Positions 50,055 through 61,679 of a stretch of DNA of 64,000 nt are shown here, in pieces. The position numbers and the translations under genes are program-made. Within the stretch, counting starts at the first letter, position 1, and every line of letters begins with the position of its first letter. The notes under the pieces are model-generated. The model was not told the origin of the DNA, made no database searches, and saw only the letters and a program-made list of their open reading frames with translations. Source of the stretch: Pectinophora gossypiella (taxonomy: Eukaryota > Arthropoda > Insecta > Lepidoptera > Gelechiidae); the NCBI RefSeq assembly GCF_024362695.1, contig NC_065431.1, positions 5,090,624-5,154,623 on the forward strand, given 5' to 3'.

Positions 50055-50620
50055 CGGTACACATCATCTAAGTTTATTAAAAGTTATACCTGTCATTTTC
50101 TTATAAGTACACCGAAAAGGAAAGGGACGGGTAATCGACAGGCATAAAATTGAACACACGTCAGTTTTAGGTAGACTTTAAAACAACCCTCCCATATAAC
50201 AACTTTATAACTAAGAAAATTTAAATCATTTTTAAAAGGTCGTTGTTCAATCGGGAAAGTTGTCGAACTGGGAAATGGGCAAATTGGGAAAATGGTCGAA
50301 TAGGGAAATAGGTGAACTGGGAAAGTGGTCGAATTGGGAAATAGGTGAACTGGGAAAGTGATCGTATTGGGAAACTTGGCGAATTGGGAAATTTATCCAA
50401 TTGAACCGGAAGGTTATATTTATTTTTATATATTGGCCAATAACCCGACAAATTAAGTTGACAGCACACGTGAAACGGATTGCATTAGAGCGAGATACTT
50501 ATTTTATTCGCCTGGTTACGCATTCATTTTCAAAATTAACAGTTGTCAATCATCCGTCCCTTTCCTTTTCGGCAGAAAGTGATGGGTATAACTTAAAATA
50601 AATTTAAGTGTCTGCAGGAA
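50055..50620. repeat. MITE-3 carrying a tandem GGGAAA-type insertion (50220-50400)
   Basis: MITE-3 arms flank an internally repetitive block of about ten GAATTGGGAAAGTGGTC-like units. The block resembles, in design, the arms of the foldback elements at 22515 and 52362. It starts directly after the stop codon of gene B, so it may be part of its 3' UTR. Confidence 0.65.
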
Positions 50621-50639
50621 TCAACATATGTTCATGAGT

Positions 50640-51760
50640 ATGTTCCAATGAGGGTTTTTCCAGGCCATGTTCCCCAAAAAAAAAAAGAAAACGCTGTTGA
50701 GATTTGACGTGATACCTATTTTCTCATTACTCGGCAAAGACCTTTTGTTACTCGGGTACAGTCATGAGCAATATAATGTACCCACTTTAGGACCCTGTCG
50801 CACTAACATATTTGACATTTAGTGAGACTTAAGTACAGTTCAATTTGTCAATAAAGTTAATGTGACATGGTACCAAAGTGTATACATATTAGTGCTCGTG
50901 ACCGTACATAGTTAATCAAAAATACAATGCAATATAAAAATAATTGTTGCTTGATGTTTTGATCACGTCATCATGTATAGAATTATGTTGCTACCTATAT
51001 TGCTTCTCTTTATTTTGATCAGAATAATACTGGATGGAACATTTTATACCCGAAAACAAAGATAAAAGATGCATATGTCCGTTATCCATGAAATTAAAAG
51101 TTTAAATGAAGAAAAAACTTCATAACGCCATCTATCGTGTTTTTGGGGAACGCCGATTGGAAAGTCCTTCATCACGTGCATACACATATAAACTCACGCC
51201 TATTTCCCACCGGAGTAAGCAGAGACTATGGAATTCAATTAGCTTCGATCCTGACACACTTCTCTTGCTTCCTCCACATTCATCAACTAATAATTAATTA
51301 ATTTAAGTTTAAGTATTTTAAGTTCAAATATATTTAGGTAAGTATACTTAGGTAGAAATAAGCAAAGGTTCAATCATCAAACCTATTTTTTTTAACTGTA
51401 GCTAGTAAGCAGTAACTTTGAAACAACTTTAAAAGGTGACCTACTTATAAAAATGTTTTTTTTCTTTTTTTATTATTTTTGTGTACTTACAAATTAAGAA
51501 TAATTTTGTTAATTGTCTAGAACAGCTGAGAGGCTCAATTCGATGATAAATATAATTTTCTGTAATTTTCTATTCGTAAGGAATAAGTAGGTACTTATAT
51601 AAAAATAACTAAGACGCTGTTTTTTTTTTTGTTTATTAGCAACATGTTACAAGTAATATTATTAGATACGTACTTAATAAGAAATAAATAAATTTCTTAT
51701 TTTTAGATTTTTTAATTTCTATTATTCCCAATTCCCACCCGCCAACCTTGTACAATAATA
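50640..51760. other. Intergenic stretch 3' of gene B
   Basis: No gene. It contains a complete MITE-4 (50757-50908), a dispersed repeat at 50935-51180 sharing GGATAACGGACATATGCATC-like sequence with 34020-34070, a LINE tail (AAACTCACGCCTATTTCCCA, 51190), and AT-rich sequence. Confidence 0.5.
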
Positions 51761-51763
51761 CTT

Positions 51764-51812
51764 AGTATTGGTTGCGGTTAGGTACCTAAACTTGGCAACC
51801 GCAACCAATACT
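51764..51812. repeat. Perfect 16-bp hairpin at the edge of the minisatellite
   Basis: AGTATTGGTTGCGGTT (51764-51779) and its exact complement AACCGCAACCAATACT (51797-51812) around a 17-base loop. The array starts at its right foot. Confidence 0.85.
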
Positions 51813-52361
51813 CCAAGTGTACCTCCCCTCAAGTATACCTCCCCTCAAGTGTACCTCCCCTCAAGTGTACCTCCCCTCAAGTGTACCTCCCCTCAAGTGA
51901 ACCTCCCCCTCAAGTGTACCTCCCCTCAAGTGTACCTCCCCTCAAGTGTACCTCCCCTCAAGTGTACCTCCCCTCAAGTACCTCCCCTCAAGTGTACCTC
52001 CCCTCAAGTGAACCTCCCCTCAAGTGTACCTCCCCTCAAGTGTACCTCCCCTCAAGTGTACCTCCCCTCAAGTGTACCTCCCCTCAAGTGTACCTCCCCT
52101 CAAGTGTACCTCCCCTCAAGTGTAGCTCCCCTCAAGTGTACCTCCCCTCAAGTGTACCTCCCCTCAAGTGTACCTCCCCTCAAGTGTACCTCCCCTCAAG
52201 TGTACCTCCCCTCAAGTGTACCTCCCCTCAAGTGTAGCTCCCCTCAAGTGTACCTCCCCTCAAGTGTACTTCCCCTCAAGTGTACCTCCCCTCAAGTGTA
52301 CCTCCCCTCAAGTGAACCTCCCCTCAAGTGTACCTCCCCTCAAGTGAACCTCCCCTCAAGT
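51813..52361. repeat. 16-bp minisatellite, first block (about 34 units)
   Basis: Unit CCTCCCCTCAAGTGTA, highly uniform, with a few GAACC, GTAGC and short variants. Long open frames here (LPSSVPPLKCTSPQV) come from the repeat and are not genes. Confidence 0.95.
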
Positions 52362-53030
52362 CCTTTAGGTAGTTAACGACCATTTCCTTATTTGTCATTT
52401 TCTAGATTTGACTATTTCCGGATTTGACAACATTTTGCTGTGACCAGTTGGTAAGAGGCCCATTTCCTGTTATGACCACTTTTTTATCCGTCCACTCTTA
52501 GTACAGTATACAAACTAGGTAATTCTAAAAAAATATTAATTGTTAATTATTTAAATAAGTTTAAAGTTAAATTTACTTCGCAAGTGGCTTACCTACTATG
52601 CTACTAGTGGTTAAAAAAAAGTACGGTATGAAACCTCTTCCTTGAATGCTGGCCACTTATAAATCTTTAAATAAATATGAGTCATAAATTGACATGTTTC
52701 TATTAGTCATTGCATTGTTTGTGCGTTTGTGCTTTGTGATTATAAAATATGTTACCCACATTTCTTTTGTTTACCTTTGTTTAATAAATTATTTTAAGTA
52801 CTTAACTACTTTTTTTAACCACTAGTAGCATATGCTATTCAATAATTAACAATTAATATTTTTTTAGAATTACCTAGTTTGTATACTGTACTAAGAGTGG
52901 ACGGATAAAAAAGTGGTCATAACAGGAAATGGGCCTCTTACCACCTGGTCACAGCAAAATGTTGTCAAATCCGGAAATAGTCAAATCTAGAAAATGACAA
53001 ATAAGGAAATGGTCGTTAACTACCAAAAGG
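52362..53030. repeat. Foldback element, 669 bp, hAT-like
   Basis: Starts CCTTTAGGTAGTTAACGACC and ends GGTCGTTAACTACCAAAAGG. The arms are inverted over at least 185 bases, with a further short inverted zone (ACTAGTGGTTAAAAAA) nearer the centre. CCTCAAGT stands on both sides (52354-52361 and 53031-53038), an 8-base duplication, although the tandem array makes this less telling. Confidence 0.75.
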
Positions 53031-53463
53031 CCTCAAGTGAACCTCCCCCTCAAGTGTACCTCCCCTCAAGTGTACCTCCCCTCAAGTGTACCTCCCCTCA
53101 AGTGTACCTCCCCTCAAGTGTACCTCCCCTCAAGTGTACCTCCCCTCAAGTGTACCTCCCCTCAAGTGTACCTCCCCTCAAGTGTACCTCCCCTCAAGTG
53201 TACCTCCCCTCAAGTGTACCTCCCCTCAAGTGTACCTCCCCTCAAGTGTACCTCCCCTCAAGTACCTCCCCTCAAGTGTACCTCCCCTCAAGTGTACCTC
53301 CCCTCAAGTGTACCTCCCCTCAAGTGTACCTCCCCTCAAGTGTACCTCCCCTCAAGTGTACCTCCCCTCAAGTGTACCTCCCCTCAAGTGTACCTCCCCT
53401 CAAGTGTACCTCCCCTCAAGTGTACCTCCCCTCAAGTGTACCTCCCCTCAAGTGTACCCTCCC
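53031..53463. repeat. 16-bp minisatellite, second block (about 27 units)
   Basis: Same unit and orientation as 51813-52361, so one array was split by the foldback element. It ends at CCCTCCCTTTGAGGG. Confidence 0.95.
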
Positions 53464-53524
53464 TTTGAGGGTAACTACCCTCACACTGCTAAGAAAATAA
53501 AACGCAAAGATTAAAGACACCACA

Positions 53525-53531
53525 TTTTATT
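53525..53531 (-). terminator. Poly(A) signal of gene C overlapping its stop codon
   Basis: On the minus strand the end reads CTTTTGAATAAAATG: the A of the TGA stop is the first base of AATAAA. The 3' UTR must therefore be very short and end just before the minisatellite. Confidence 0.6.
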
Positions 53532-56500
53532 CAAAAGAGACGCTCTCCGCAACAAACGATTTCTTTTTGAAAATATTCACTGTCTACAAAAATAGGACCA
53601 CACTGCCACAAACACTTAGGACAATTCATTAAGACCTTCGGGTCTTGCAGATCGACCCATCCAAATCCCGACGGCTCCATCTCGGATACCATCGAAGATT
53701 TATCGTATTCGACGAAATTTTTCCATTTTTTGGAATATTTTTCAGAATCAGAGTTGTCTTGTAGGTATTTTGTCAGCTTTTCGATTTTTTCAGCTGCAGC
53801 CACGACCAAATTTTCTTGATTTGCTGATTCTCGACTTCGGGACTCCGGTAGGTCAGAAACCTCGGTGCGGTTTTCGAATGAGAGGTCCCACGTGCCGAAC
53901 GATTCACCGCCGATAGACAACGTGGCTGGGGTAGCAGCTGTAAAATTTTTCAAACTCTTACGCACCTACAAAAGAAAAAAGCATGTTATTTCACTTTAAG
54001 AGGGTCCCATTTAGGTAAAGCCACACGGAATTGGAGGCCGATTAGCCAAAATGCAGGAACACATTTGATCATTATTTGGAAAATGAAAGGATGTAGGATT
54101 TAGTTACGGTAACACCTAGGGTGGTCTGCCCTCAAGACCATGCTCAAGTCCCTGTTTTATATAAGAACTGTCACATTGACAAGATCTTTCCGATTAGTTT
54201 ATTAATACCACCCCTAGAGGGCAAGCATTAGCAGCGAGAATGTATCCAACTCTACAGGTAGTTAGAACTCAAGCATATATTCGTCAGAACTGATTCTTCG
54301 TATCATAAGAATACGTACAGAACTGATATTCTCCGCAATGGTAAATGGTTTGGTGACCAGGCTGTTCCCACAAATTTATTCGATGAAAAACCGTACCCAC
54401 TAACAAGCAGTTGAAAGCATGCAACTCAAGATTGCGCCTACAGACATTCCTGGGATGATGAAAGCAAATGTAACTTACATTTCTTCGGCTCGTTAGCTTG
54501 GAACCACTCCCGGTTTTGGGGATTCGTGCCGCAACGGCAGAAGGGCGGGTGCGCGCCCTGCATCATAAACACGATGGGGGAAGCCTCCTTGTTGCCATTC
54601 ATGAACTCGCGCATCGTCTCCGCAAACTGCAACAAGTACCAAGTGTCAATGATTTATTTTAGTGTCTAATAACCTGAAGTATAAATATGAAAAATACCAC
54701 GTGTTCCAGTGGATCGAGCGTTCGGCTCAGGATCTTGAGTTCACGGGTTCAAATGCCGATGGGGACGTATCACGAAAATCATTGTGATCCTTAGTTTGAT
54801 TAGGACATAGGCTGATCATGCTAAGCCGTTGATCCCGGTTACTACTTACTGATGCAAGTTAGTAGTCGTTACATGAGCCATGTCAGGGTGCTTTTGGTGG
54901 CTCAATAGTAACCCTGACACCAGGGTTGATGGGGTTGGTAATCAACCGCACAACCCACTATAGAAGAAAGAAGAAGATAACCAGAAATATTAGTTTCACA
55001 TCGATGGCCAAACTGCTGCTACTAGAAGACTTAAGGGGTCTATGATAAGGATCTACCTGGGGGGAGGGGAATTTAGCCCGGCGAACGGAAATTAACATGG
55101 AAGCATTCTTATAGCTTGTGGCAAAAGTGACAAATCAATTTTTTTAGTTTTTTTGTGAGTTTTGGCGTCAATAATCAACTTGCAGCGAATATGAAGAGAC
55201 ACTTCCACTTTACCGTACAGGTTAGCCAAGTTTCAAGATTATGACAATCGCCCAATCAGTGCTAATTGCCAATAAAGTCAAATGTACAGTCTTCCGAATA
55301 CATTCCGCTTAGGGACGGTACTGAAAAGTATCGGCGTCCGAAGGATGTAATATACGATCCCTAAGACCCGATTACTCTAGCCAAAGAGGCGGCCAATCAC
55401 TCGCGACATCAAACACTTCAGAACTCATACCGACCCCGCCGGCGGCGTGGTCGACGATTTCCCTCATTTGGCACTTATCGCTATCGACCCACTAGGGTCG
55501 ATTAATCTATTCTATTCAGACGACGACCTGAGCAGAGGTTCGCGCCCAACTGAACACCGGGTGTACCGGGTGAGAGCCTTCAGCGCTCCCCATTTGTCCA
55601 GCCAAGTAGTTAATGTCATCTGTGGCAAATCTACAATAAGTCACGTCAAAAAAAAGTATGTTGTCGGTCCGTGGTACCTACTGGAGAGAATAATAAATGA
55701 TTGGCAGGAGTACTAACCTACCTGGCTATTGTTCTGCCACTGCTCGAAGCAGCTGCGGAGGTGCTCGGCCGGCGTATCCTTGTTGCGGGCCAGCACGTAG
55801 CGGTTGAAGCAATCCTCACAGAACACCTGCCCGTAGTAGATCTTCACGTTGTTTGTCGGAACCGTGTGGCAGAAGTCTGGAAATATTTAATGTACGATCC
55901 TTTTAATTTTATAAAGACCACTTCCCAAAACGTCCCCTTTCCAGCAGCATTGTAAAAGTCAAAACGTCAACTTCCTAAATTGACTTCCTGCATAGGAAAC
56001 CTGTAGCCCTGCCTACTGGCAGAGGTATACTATTAAACTATTATACATCCCATTCCTCGCCAACTATGTCTAACTGCCATGGTAATAGGGGGCGAGCCTA
56101 CTGCCTTTAACCGGGCTCAAATCCTAGGAAACCAGGTGATATCAATTATCTATAACTAGTGCTGCAAAGGACTTTAGGCTTTTAGCCCTAAATTTCAGCC
56201 TACCGAGTCCTTTTTGGGACTAGACCAGTAAAATAGGGCTTTAAAAGCTTCGTCATTTTAAAAAACTTTTAGCCATTTTTAAAGTAGTAGGCTTTAAAAA
56301 AGCCTATAGCCTTTTTAATGTAGTAGGCTTTTAAAAAGCCTATAGCTTTTTTTAAAGTAGTAGGCTTTTTGGGACTGGAGTCTTTATTATCATTTTTTAA
56401 TAAAAGCCTTTTTACCGATTTCAAAAAAGGGAGTTATCAATTCGATACGTATGTATATAATATTATTGGAGCTACATAAAATTCACACATGATATTGGCC

Positions 56501-59500
56501 TTAAAAATCGGTTCTTCTGGCGTAAGTAATTTGTATGGGGCTGACGGGACGTGCTGTTACGTATTACTATAATTATTAGACTATTTCCATACTAATTGAT
56601 AGTAAGAAGTTATTTTCAATATTCATAGTTAGTTAGCTAGTTGTGCATCTAACAATAAATCAATTTTTCACAGTGTTTGTGTAGGTATATATGTTTTTAA
56701 AGTTTGTTGTACCCACCCACACTTTTACTTTTTTTTACTTGAGAAAGGGACTGTATGTATAGCCTAAATAACCTTAAGGTCTAAGAGCTTCATAGGCTTT
56801 TTGAGCGTCTTATTTTATTAAATTAGTCTTAAACAAGGTTAGGCCTTTTTAAGGCCTTTAGGCTTATAACCAATAGGCTTGAATAGGCTTAACCCTAGCC
56901 TAGCCGCAAGTACTAAATGGCTTTATAGGTTTTTAGCCTACTAAGCTTTTTATTTAACAGTCTAGTCTTAAAATAAGGGCTAAAAGCCTAAAGTTCTTTG
57001 CAGCACTATCTATAACTCATACACGAATTCCTGAATTAGTAGTCTGGTCCGAATCTCAGGACATCGTCATTAAGCCGACGCCGGCGTAATGGTTACACTG
57101 GTCCCGGCTTTGACAAGATCGAACTCTTGCAGGAGTTCCTGTCCCATCCGCGTCAGACTTTCGACTTCATTCTGCGAGTTTCCCCCTAACCACAAGCCAG
57201 TGCTTATAAAGAAAATCCGTGTATAATTGTGTGGTTTCTCTAACACAGTTGGCTCGACGGCCCACTTATTACGTTGTCTAACAAAGCTCAGTGACCTGCG
57301 AGTACTTAGTTCACCTTGCGATGGAAGTACCTGACTATCTTTGGAAGTCTTAAGAGAGAATAGGGCATTTAGGAAAGAGCCCAAAAACGAATGCAGATCC
57401 ATTTGCGAATGAGTTCCTTGTCTACCAAAGCCTGCTGGGTTTGAAGCAGGCAGGTGAAAGCATTTACCGATGTTATTTGTAGTTAAAGACTCTTGTGACA
57501 GTATGGGTGGTAGGTACTTACAGCATCGAGCACATTGAGGGTGGAAGCTCTGCCCGCCAATGTCCACCTTCGTGCTCTCGTCGACAGCCTGCAAGCAACG
57601 CGCGCAGATGCATCGCTTCTGAGGCTCCTCGGTTTGACACTTCGGTGCTGTTGACAATGAACAGAATAAACTGTATAAATTGACCAAATTGGTGATGTTT
57701 GGGGTATTACGGTCTGCTTTGAAGTCGGTGGAAAGAGGCGCGAATTCATAATGTATGTAAGCAACCCAGAAGAACTTTAATATGAGCGATTATATGTGAC
57801 ATCAAAGCCACCAGGCAGCTCAGATGCAATGACGGCAGCGAGTATCACTGCCTGTCGATTCCCAATTGCTTGCAACTTAATGACTTTCATGCTTCTTTAT
57901 TTTCTCTTCAGTATTTGTCTAGGTGGCAATAGATACCTATCTAGCCGAACCTTTGACCTCCAAGAGCCCAGCGCTCAACCGCTGGATCACGGAGGCAGTT
58001 AATCCCGGCATTGATAGGTTACAAGTCGGTTTGGCCCTTGAAGTATTTGTCGCGAGCTAATTGACCGCCTCAATGACTAGATAAATGAGTAGCGATATAC
58101 TCTGCTCTTCACAGTAGTATGTTTTCGTGGCATAATGTCCATTTCGCAAAATGTCCCATGGTAGCAAAAGGTCCCTTTCTTTAATTTATTAATGCTACCA
58201 ATACTCTTTTGAAGCTGCCACGGAAGTGAGCTGAATGTGAACGCCGACTTATGCTCAACAGGATATGTCTGAAGAAAACCAATTCCTACCTTCATCCTTA
58301 GTGTCCTTCTCCTTAGCATTCTCATCCTCAGCCTCGCCCTCCGGCTTCTTGGCTTCGGGTCCGGCGTGCACGCCAGGCGCCCAGTGCATCCACCAACTGT
58401 TAGAGTGCATGCGAGGTGGCTCCCCCTTAAACCTGGAATGGAACGTTTGGGTAAATGGTTGAGAGACCTTTAGGGTCTGGACAACTGTCATTGCGAATTA
58501 TTTTGCAAGAGTGCCATATATTTTGTGTCGTGCCTTAGAAATAAAAGCTGGTCATGTAATATTCTTTTTTTGACAGTCATTTTTTTTAATTTTATTATAT
58601 GCGGAAGAGGTGGGTCTTCTATCGTATGGGTTGTGAGGTGGAATACCAAACTCATCACCCCTGGGTATCATCAGGGGTATCGTGGGTCCGAAATGGTGTC
58701 AGGGTTATTATTAAACGGCTCGGTTTTTTTTAAGTCCCAACACAGTGCCCCCTTAGGTACATGGTTAAATAATTATTAAAAAAGCAAAATGGGGTTGCCA
58801 ACACTACGTACTTACACAAATGGGATAGGCAGAGCTACGTGTAATCGGAAGACTGCACTTACCTATTCAACACGTGATTTTTGAAGCATTCGTTGCAGAA
58901 GACATGGCCGTAGAACATCTTCAATGACGTTGGGATAGTTCGGCAGATACCTGGTTGGAAAAAATAATATTTTATTCTTGTCGGATAGGCTATGAGGTCC
59001 CATCACCTTCAGGACCCCGACACCCGACCCTGCCGACGTGGTACTCGTATGACGATTTCTCTCATTCAACACTGATCGCTATCGGCCTAGAGGGTTCGAT
59101 TATTTTTTTTCAAATTCTCAGACGTCCTGAGCCGAGGTTCCCTATTTAGCGGCCCCCATTTAACCGACCAAGTAGTTAATGCCATGTAAAATCGAGCAGT
59201 GGGCGTCATACGGCTGTTGATGATGATGAAAATAGAAGTGAGGTCGATAATCTACTTCAAAACGAGTTGATAGCAAAAATGACAGGGTTATTGACAAGGC
59301 TTATGTAACACAGACTTAACGTGCCTTTCGAAGCGTGTTTCGAAGTTCTTTACCCGAGCCGGAATCGAACCCGGGACCCTTCGCTAGGTCAAGGTGTACG
59401 TTGAAACTCGTACTTGCAATCCCTAATGGGCCACCCCAGCTGAGTCGCCAACTTAAGGGCGGATCAAGGGGTGGTTCATAGGAGTCGTCGTCCCCTGGGC

Positions 59501-59813
59501 AACAGGTATTGGGTGGCCACCACAATGTGTCTGCGACCTGGTGAAAACCCCCACCCCCCTAACAAAAGCTGGATCCGCTCCTGCGCCAACTAATGAGAGA
59601 ATCTTCATTGGTTCATAAGAGATATCAAAGCAAACAAACAGCTATAACTATAGAATGAATTAACTAACTTCTGTACTTACAGCACATACTGCATAATCGA
59701 TGGAAGTTTTGCCCCTCGATGTCCACCTTATCTTCCGGGTCAATTGGAAGGAAACATCTTGCGCAGAAACACTTCTTACACCCGCAATTGTTCGGTTCAT
59801 TACTTTTATCCAT
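53531..59813 (-). CDS. Two-LIM-domain zinc-binding protein, 7 exons, 399 residues
   Basis: Exons in transcript order: 59813-59681, 58950-58863, 58432-58290, 57647-57522, 55876-55722, 54626-54479, 53937-53531. Phases agree throughout and the sum is exactly 400 codons with TGA. LIM domain 1 uses C17, C20, H38, C41, C44, C47, C63, C66; LIM domain 2 uses C136, C139, H157, C160, C163, C166, C183, C186. The two halves share the same exon split inside the domain (after the seventh base of RLCSMC / PQCARC), a sign of internal duplication. Between them lies a charged EAKKPEGEAEDENAKEKD linker, and after them a unique C-terminal half ending in a further Cys cluster (NCPKC, CGP, CCGERLF). LIM domains bind proteins, not DNA; partner and process are unknown. 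For the last exon I used the acceptor at 53938, because entry at 53965 would meet a stop in the required phase. No family name is assigned. Confidence 0.8.
54117..54216. repeat. MITE-5, shortened
   Basis: TAGGGTGGTCTGCCCTCAAG and TTTATTAATACCACCCCTAG with the family's inner GCTCAAGTCCCTGTTTTATA. Confidence 0.65.
54700..54970 (+). repeat. SINE-B, diverged
   Basis: GTTCCAGTGGATCGAGCGTT, then GATCCCGGTTACTACTTACT and ACACCAGGGTTGATGGGG. Confidence 0.65.
55296..55660 (+). repeat. MITE-D, near full length
   Basis: CCGCTTAGGGACGGTACTGA to AATAAGTCACGTCAAAAAA, just downstream (in transcript sense) of exon 5 of gene C. Confidence 0.7.
56157..57008. repeat. hAT-like non-autonomous element, 852 bp
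   Basis: Inverted ends TAGTGCTGCAAAGGACTTTA / TAAAGTTCTTTGCAGCACTA, flanked by the 8-base duplication TCTATAAC (56149-56156 and 57009-57016). The inside is made of repeated AGTAGGCTTTTAAAAAGCCT palindromes. No transposase frame is seen. It lies in the intron between exons 4 and 5 of gene C. Confidence 0.85.
57955..58260. other. Intron 3 of gene C: repeat debris
   Basis: A reversed SINE-B head relic (GAGCCCAGCGCTCAACCGCT) and a MITE-D scrap (GTCGCGAGCTAATTGACCGC). GCATAATGTCCATTTCGCAA then resembles 15006-15082. Nothing else is recognised. Confidence 0.45.
58990..59190 (+). repeat. MITE-D, diverged
   Basis: TCAGGACCCCGACACCCGAC, ATCGCTATCGGCCTAGAGGG, GACCAAGTAGTTAATGCCAT. In intron 1 of gene C. 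Confidence 0.6.
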
Positions 59814-61573
59814 TTTACTAATTTAGATTCTATTTTACTTTAGGAATATCAAAAAAAATGTATCAAAAATTTGGTTTAAAATTAAAAAGAATCAGCAAAT
59901 ACTCCCCATTTGATGGTGGAGTGGTGTCCGATAGGAAAGTGAGGATGAAAACAAAAGTAGAATGTTTTTTCAGAAGAGAAGCAGAAGGATATCTTGAAAT
60001 TCAAATTTTTGAAATTAATCCAGCCAGCAATTTTATTTATTAGAAAAATTCGACCTCCTTTCGCAAATGAAATATACTTAGTAAGTATTTATTTAATTAT
60101 CTAACAGGAACTTTCTATTTACTATTGTTATAAGTACTTTTACTACTACAAAAATAACGTTATGTAAACGTTAAGTTAACAATCGATCAAGAGGCGCAAC
60201 TCTAAATAGAGTGACAAATAACGCCATCGATTTAAAAAACAAACCGGAGCATCACTAGTTAATTGCTATCCGTGTTCGTTGTTTGTGTTATCTATCATGT
60301 TTTTATCAAAAAAGTGATGTTTGCTGTGTTATGTGAAGTTAAATCTGCGTTTATTTAGTGGTAAAGTCGGCTTGTTATCTTATCTTTATCATATTGTTTG
60401 GCTAGAGCAACGCAAAACAGTGTACTTTTAGGTTAGAACACAGGCTGACCGTTGTCGGAACCTATTCATGTTTTCGCACTTTTCTGTTAGAAAGAGGCCG
60501 TTTATGGCTTGGGTGCGGCTTGGAACATCATCTATGGACGTTACTTTATATATTTAGGAACTTATAGATGAGTTTAAAGTAACTTAAAGCGGTTTTTTTG
60601 TATATTTATATCGCTACTGTGATACGTCAAAAGTTCTTCTATCGCTTATGTTTTAGATGTCTGACCTCATTCTGAACTCTTATTTGGCGGGCAATAGCCT
60701 TCGCAGATGCTAATATTACACAAATACAGTCTCTAAAATATTTAAATATATGGAAACAGTCATAAAATGTGACATTGTCCGAGTTCTTGATTCACATAGA
60801 TCAGTGATGTCATGCATAATATTTGTAAATAAAACAGCGTCTCTTTATGCGATTCTAGTACATGCTACACAAGTATGAATTATTTTCTATAATGTAAATA
60901 AATAAATTGTTTTTTCAAATCACCATTGTGTTGCAGATAAAAAATCCTTGTCCTTAGAAAGGAGTTTGCTTCAAGGAGTTTGTTTTGCTTGTTTGAGTTT
61001 GTTTGTTTGTTTGTATTGTATAGTACATTTTGTTTTTAAATTTATTTAGTGATGTTTGTTGTTCTGCCATACCACATTAAATTAATAGATTGAATCAAAA
61101 ATCTTTTTAAAAAGTACATATTATTATTTGTAAGGAACTTTGTGAAACCACAAATAATAACTTAGAGATACTCAGTTTTTTTTGTTTGTTTTCTGATCAG
61201 TTCGGTATCATGCACCCAGCTTTGGAAAATATATAGGTTATTTATGTTATGTTATAAGTATGTTTTTTAGGGTTTTGAAGCTCAAAAAGCTATATCAGAA
61301 CCATTATTTATTCGTAGTCGGAACCCTTATATGATCACTTTCTTGTCTGTCCGTCTGTTTAATTTTGTTATTATAACATAACCTAGGCAATACATCACAA
61401 GATGAACTAAGTACCCACGTCTCACTGAGCTTTGTGTTAGACCAACGTGACAGGTGCCTAACACCGTCTAAAATTGTCAAGACAACTGTAATTGTGTGTG
61501 TGTCATTCTATAATTATGAATTTGTGAATTGTCGAAAATAAATTATTGAATTGAATTATTTATTTGTTACAGA
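59814..61573. other. Head-to-head spacer between genes C and D
   Basis: The gene C start (59813, minus) and the gene D start (61574, plus) diverge across 1.76 kb that is almost free of the window's SINEs and MITEs. A region near 60200-60360 (ending TTTAGTG before GTAAAG) could be the non-coding first exon of gene D. A short frame at 59858-60043 has no support. Promoters are inferred from layout. Confidence 0.4.
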
Positions 61574-61633
61574 ATGGTAGATCCGGATGTCAAGAACAAA
61601 ATGTCCCGCCATGAGAAAGCAAAAAGTGGCTTT
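61574..61633 (+). CDS. First coding exon of gene D (partial)
   Basis: After a good acceptor (TTTGTTACAG, ending 61572) comes A-ATG and a frame MVDPDVKNKMSRHEKAKSGF, closed by the donor GTAAGTACA at 61634 in phase 0. Good splice sites on both sides and a non-repetitive setting support it as real. Later exons are not found in the remaining 2.4 kb and probably lie beyond the window. Twenty residues are too few to name the protein. Confidence 0.55.
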
Positions 61634-61679
61634 GTAAGTACAACAACACATTATTTTATAGACGCAATACTAAAAAAAA

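Noticed and set aside
51768..53514. Long proline/serine/lysine-rich open frames (up to 202 codons) in several frames
   Set aside because: They are produced by the 16-bp minisatellite, which is open in several frames at once; there is no start context or splice support.
53938..53965. Extending the last exon of gene C to the TAG acceptor at 53966
   Set aside because: The preceding exon ends in phase 1, and entry there would read a stop codon after two codons; the ACAG acceptor at 53938 keeps the frame.
59858..60043. 61-codon plus-strand frame near the gene C start
   Set aside because: Short, AT-rich, no splice or homology support, and it lies in the presumed promoter region.
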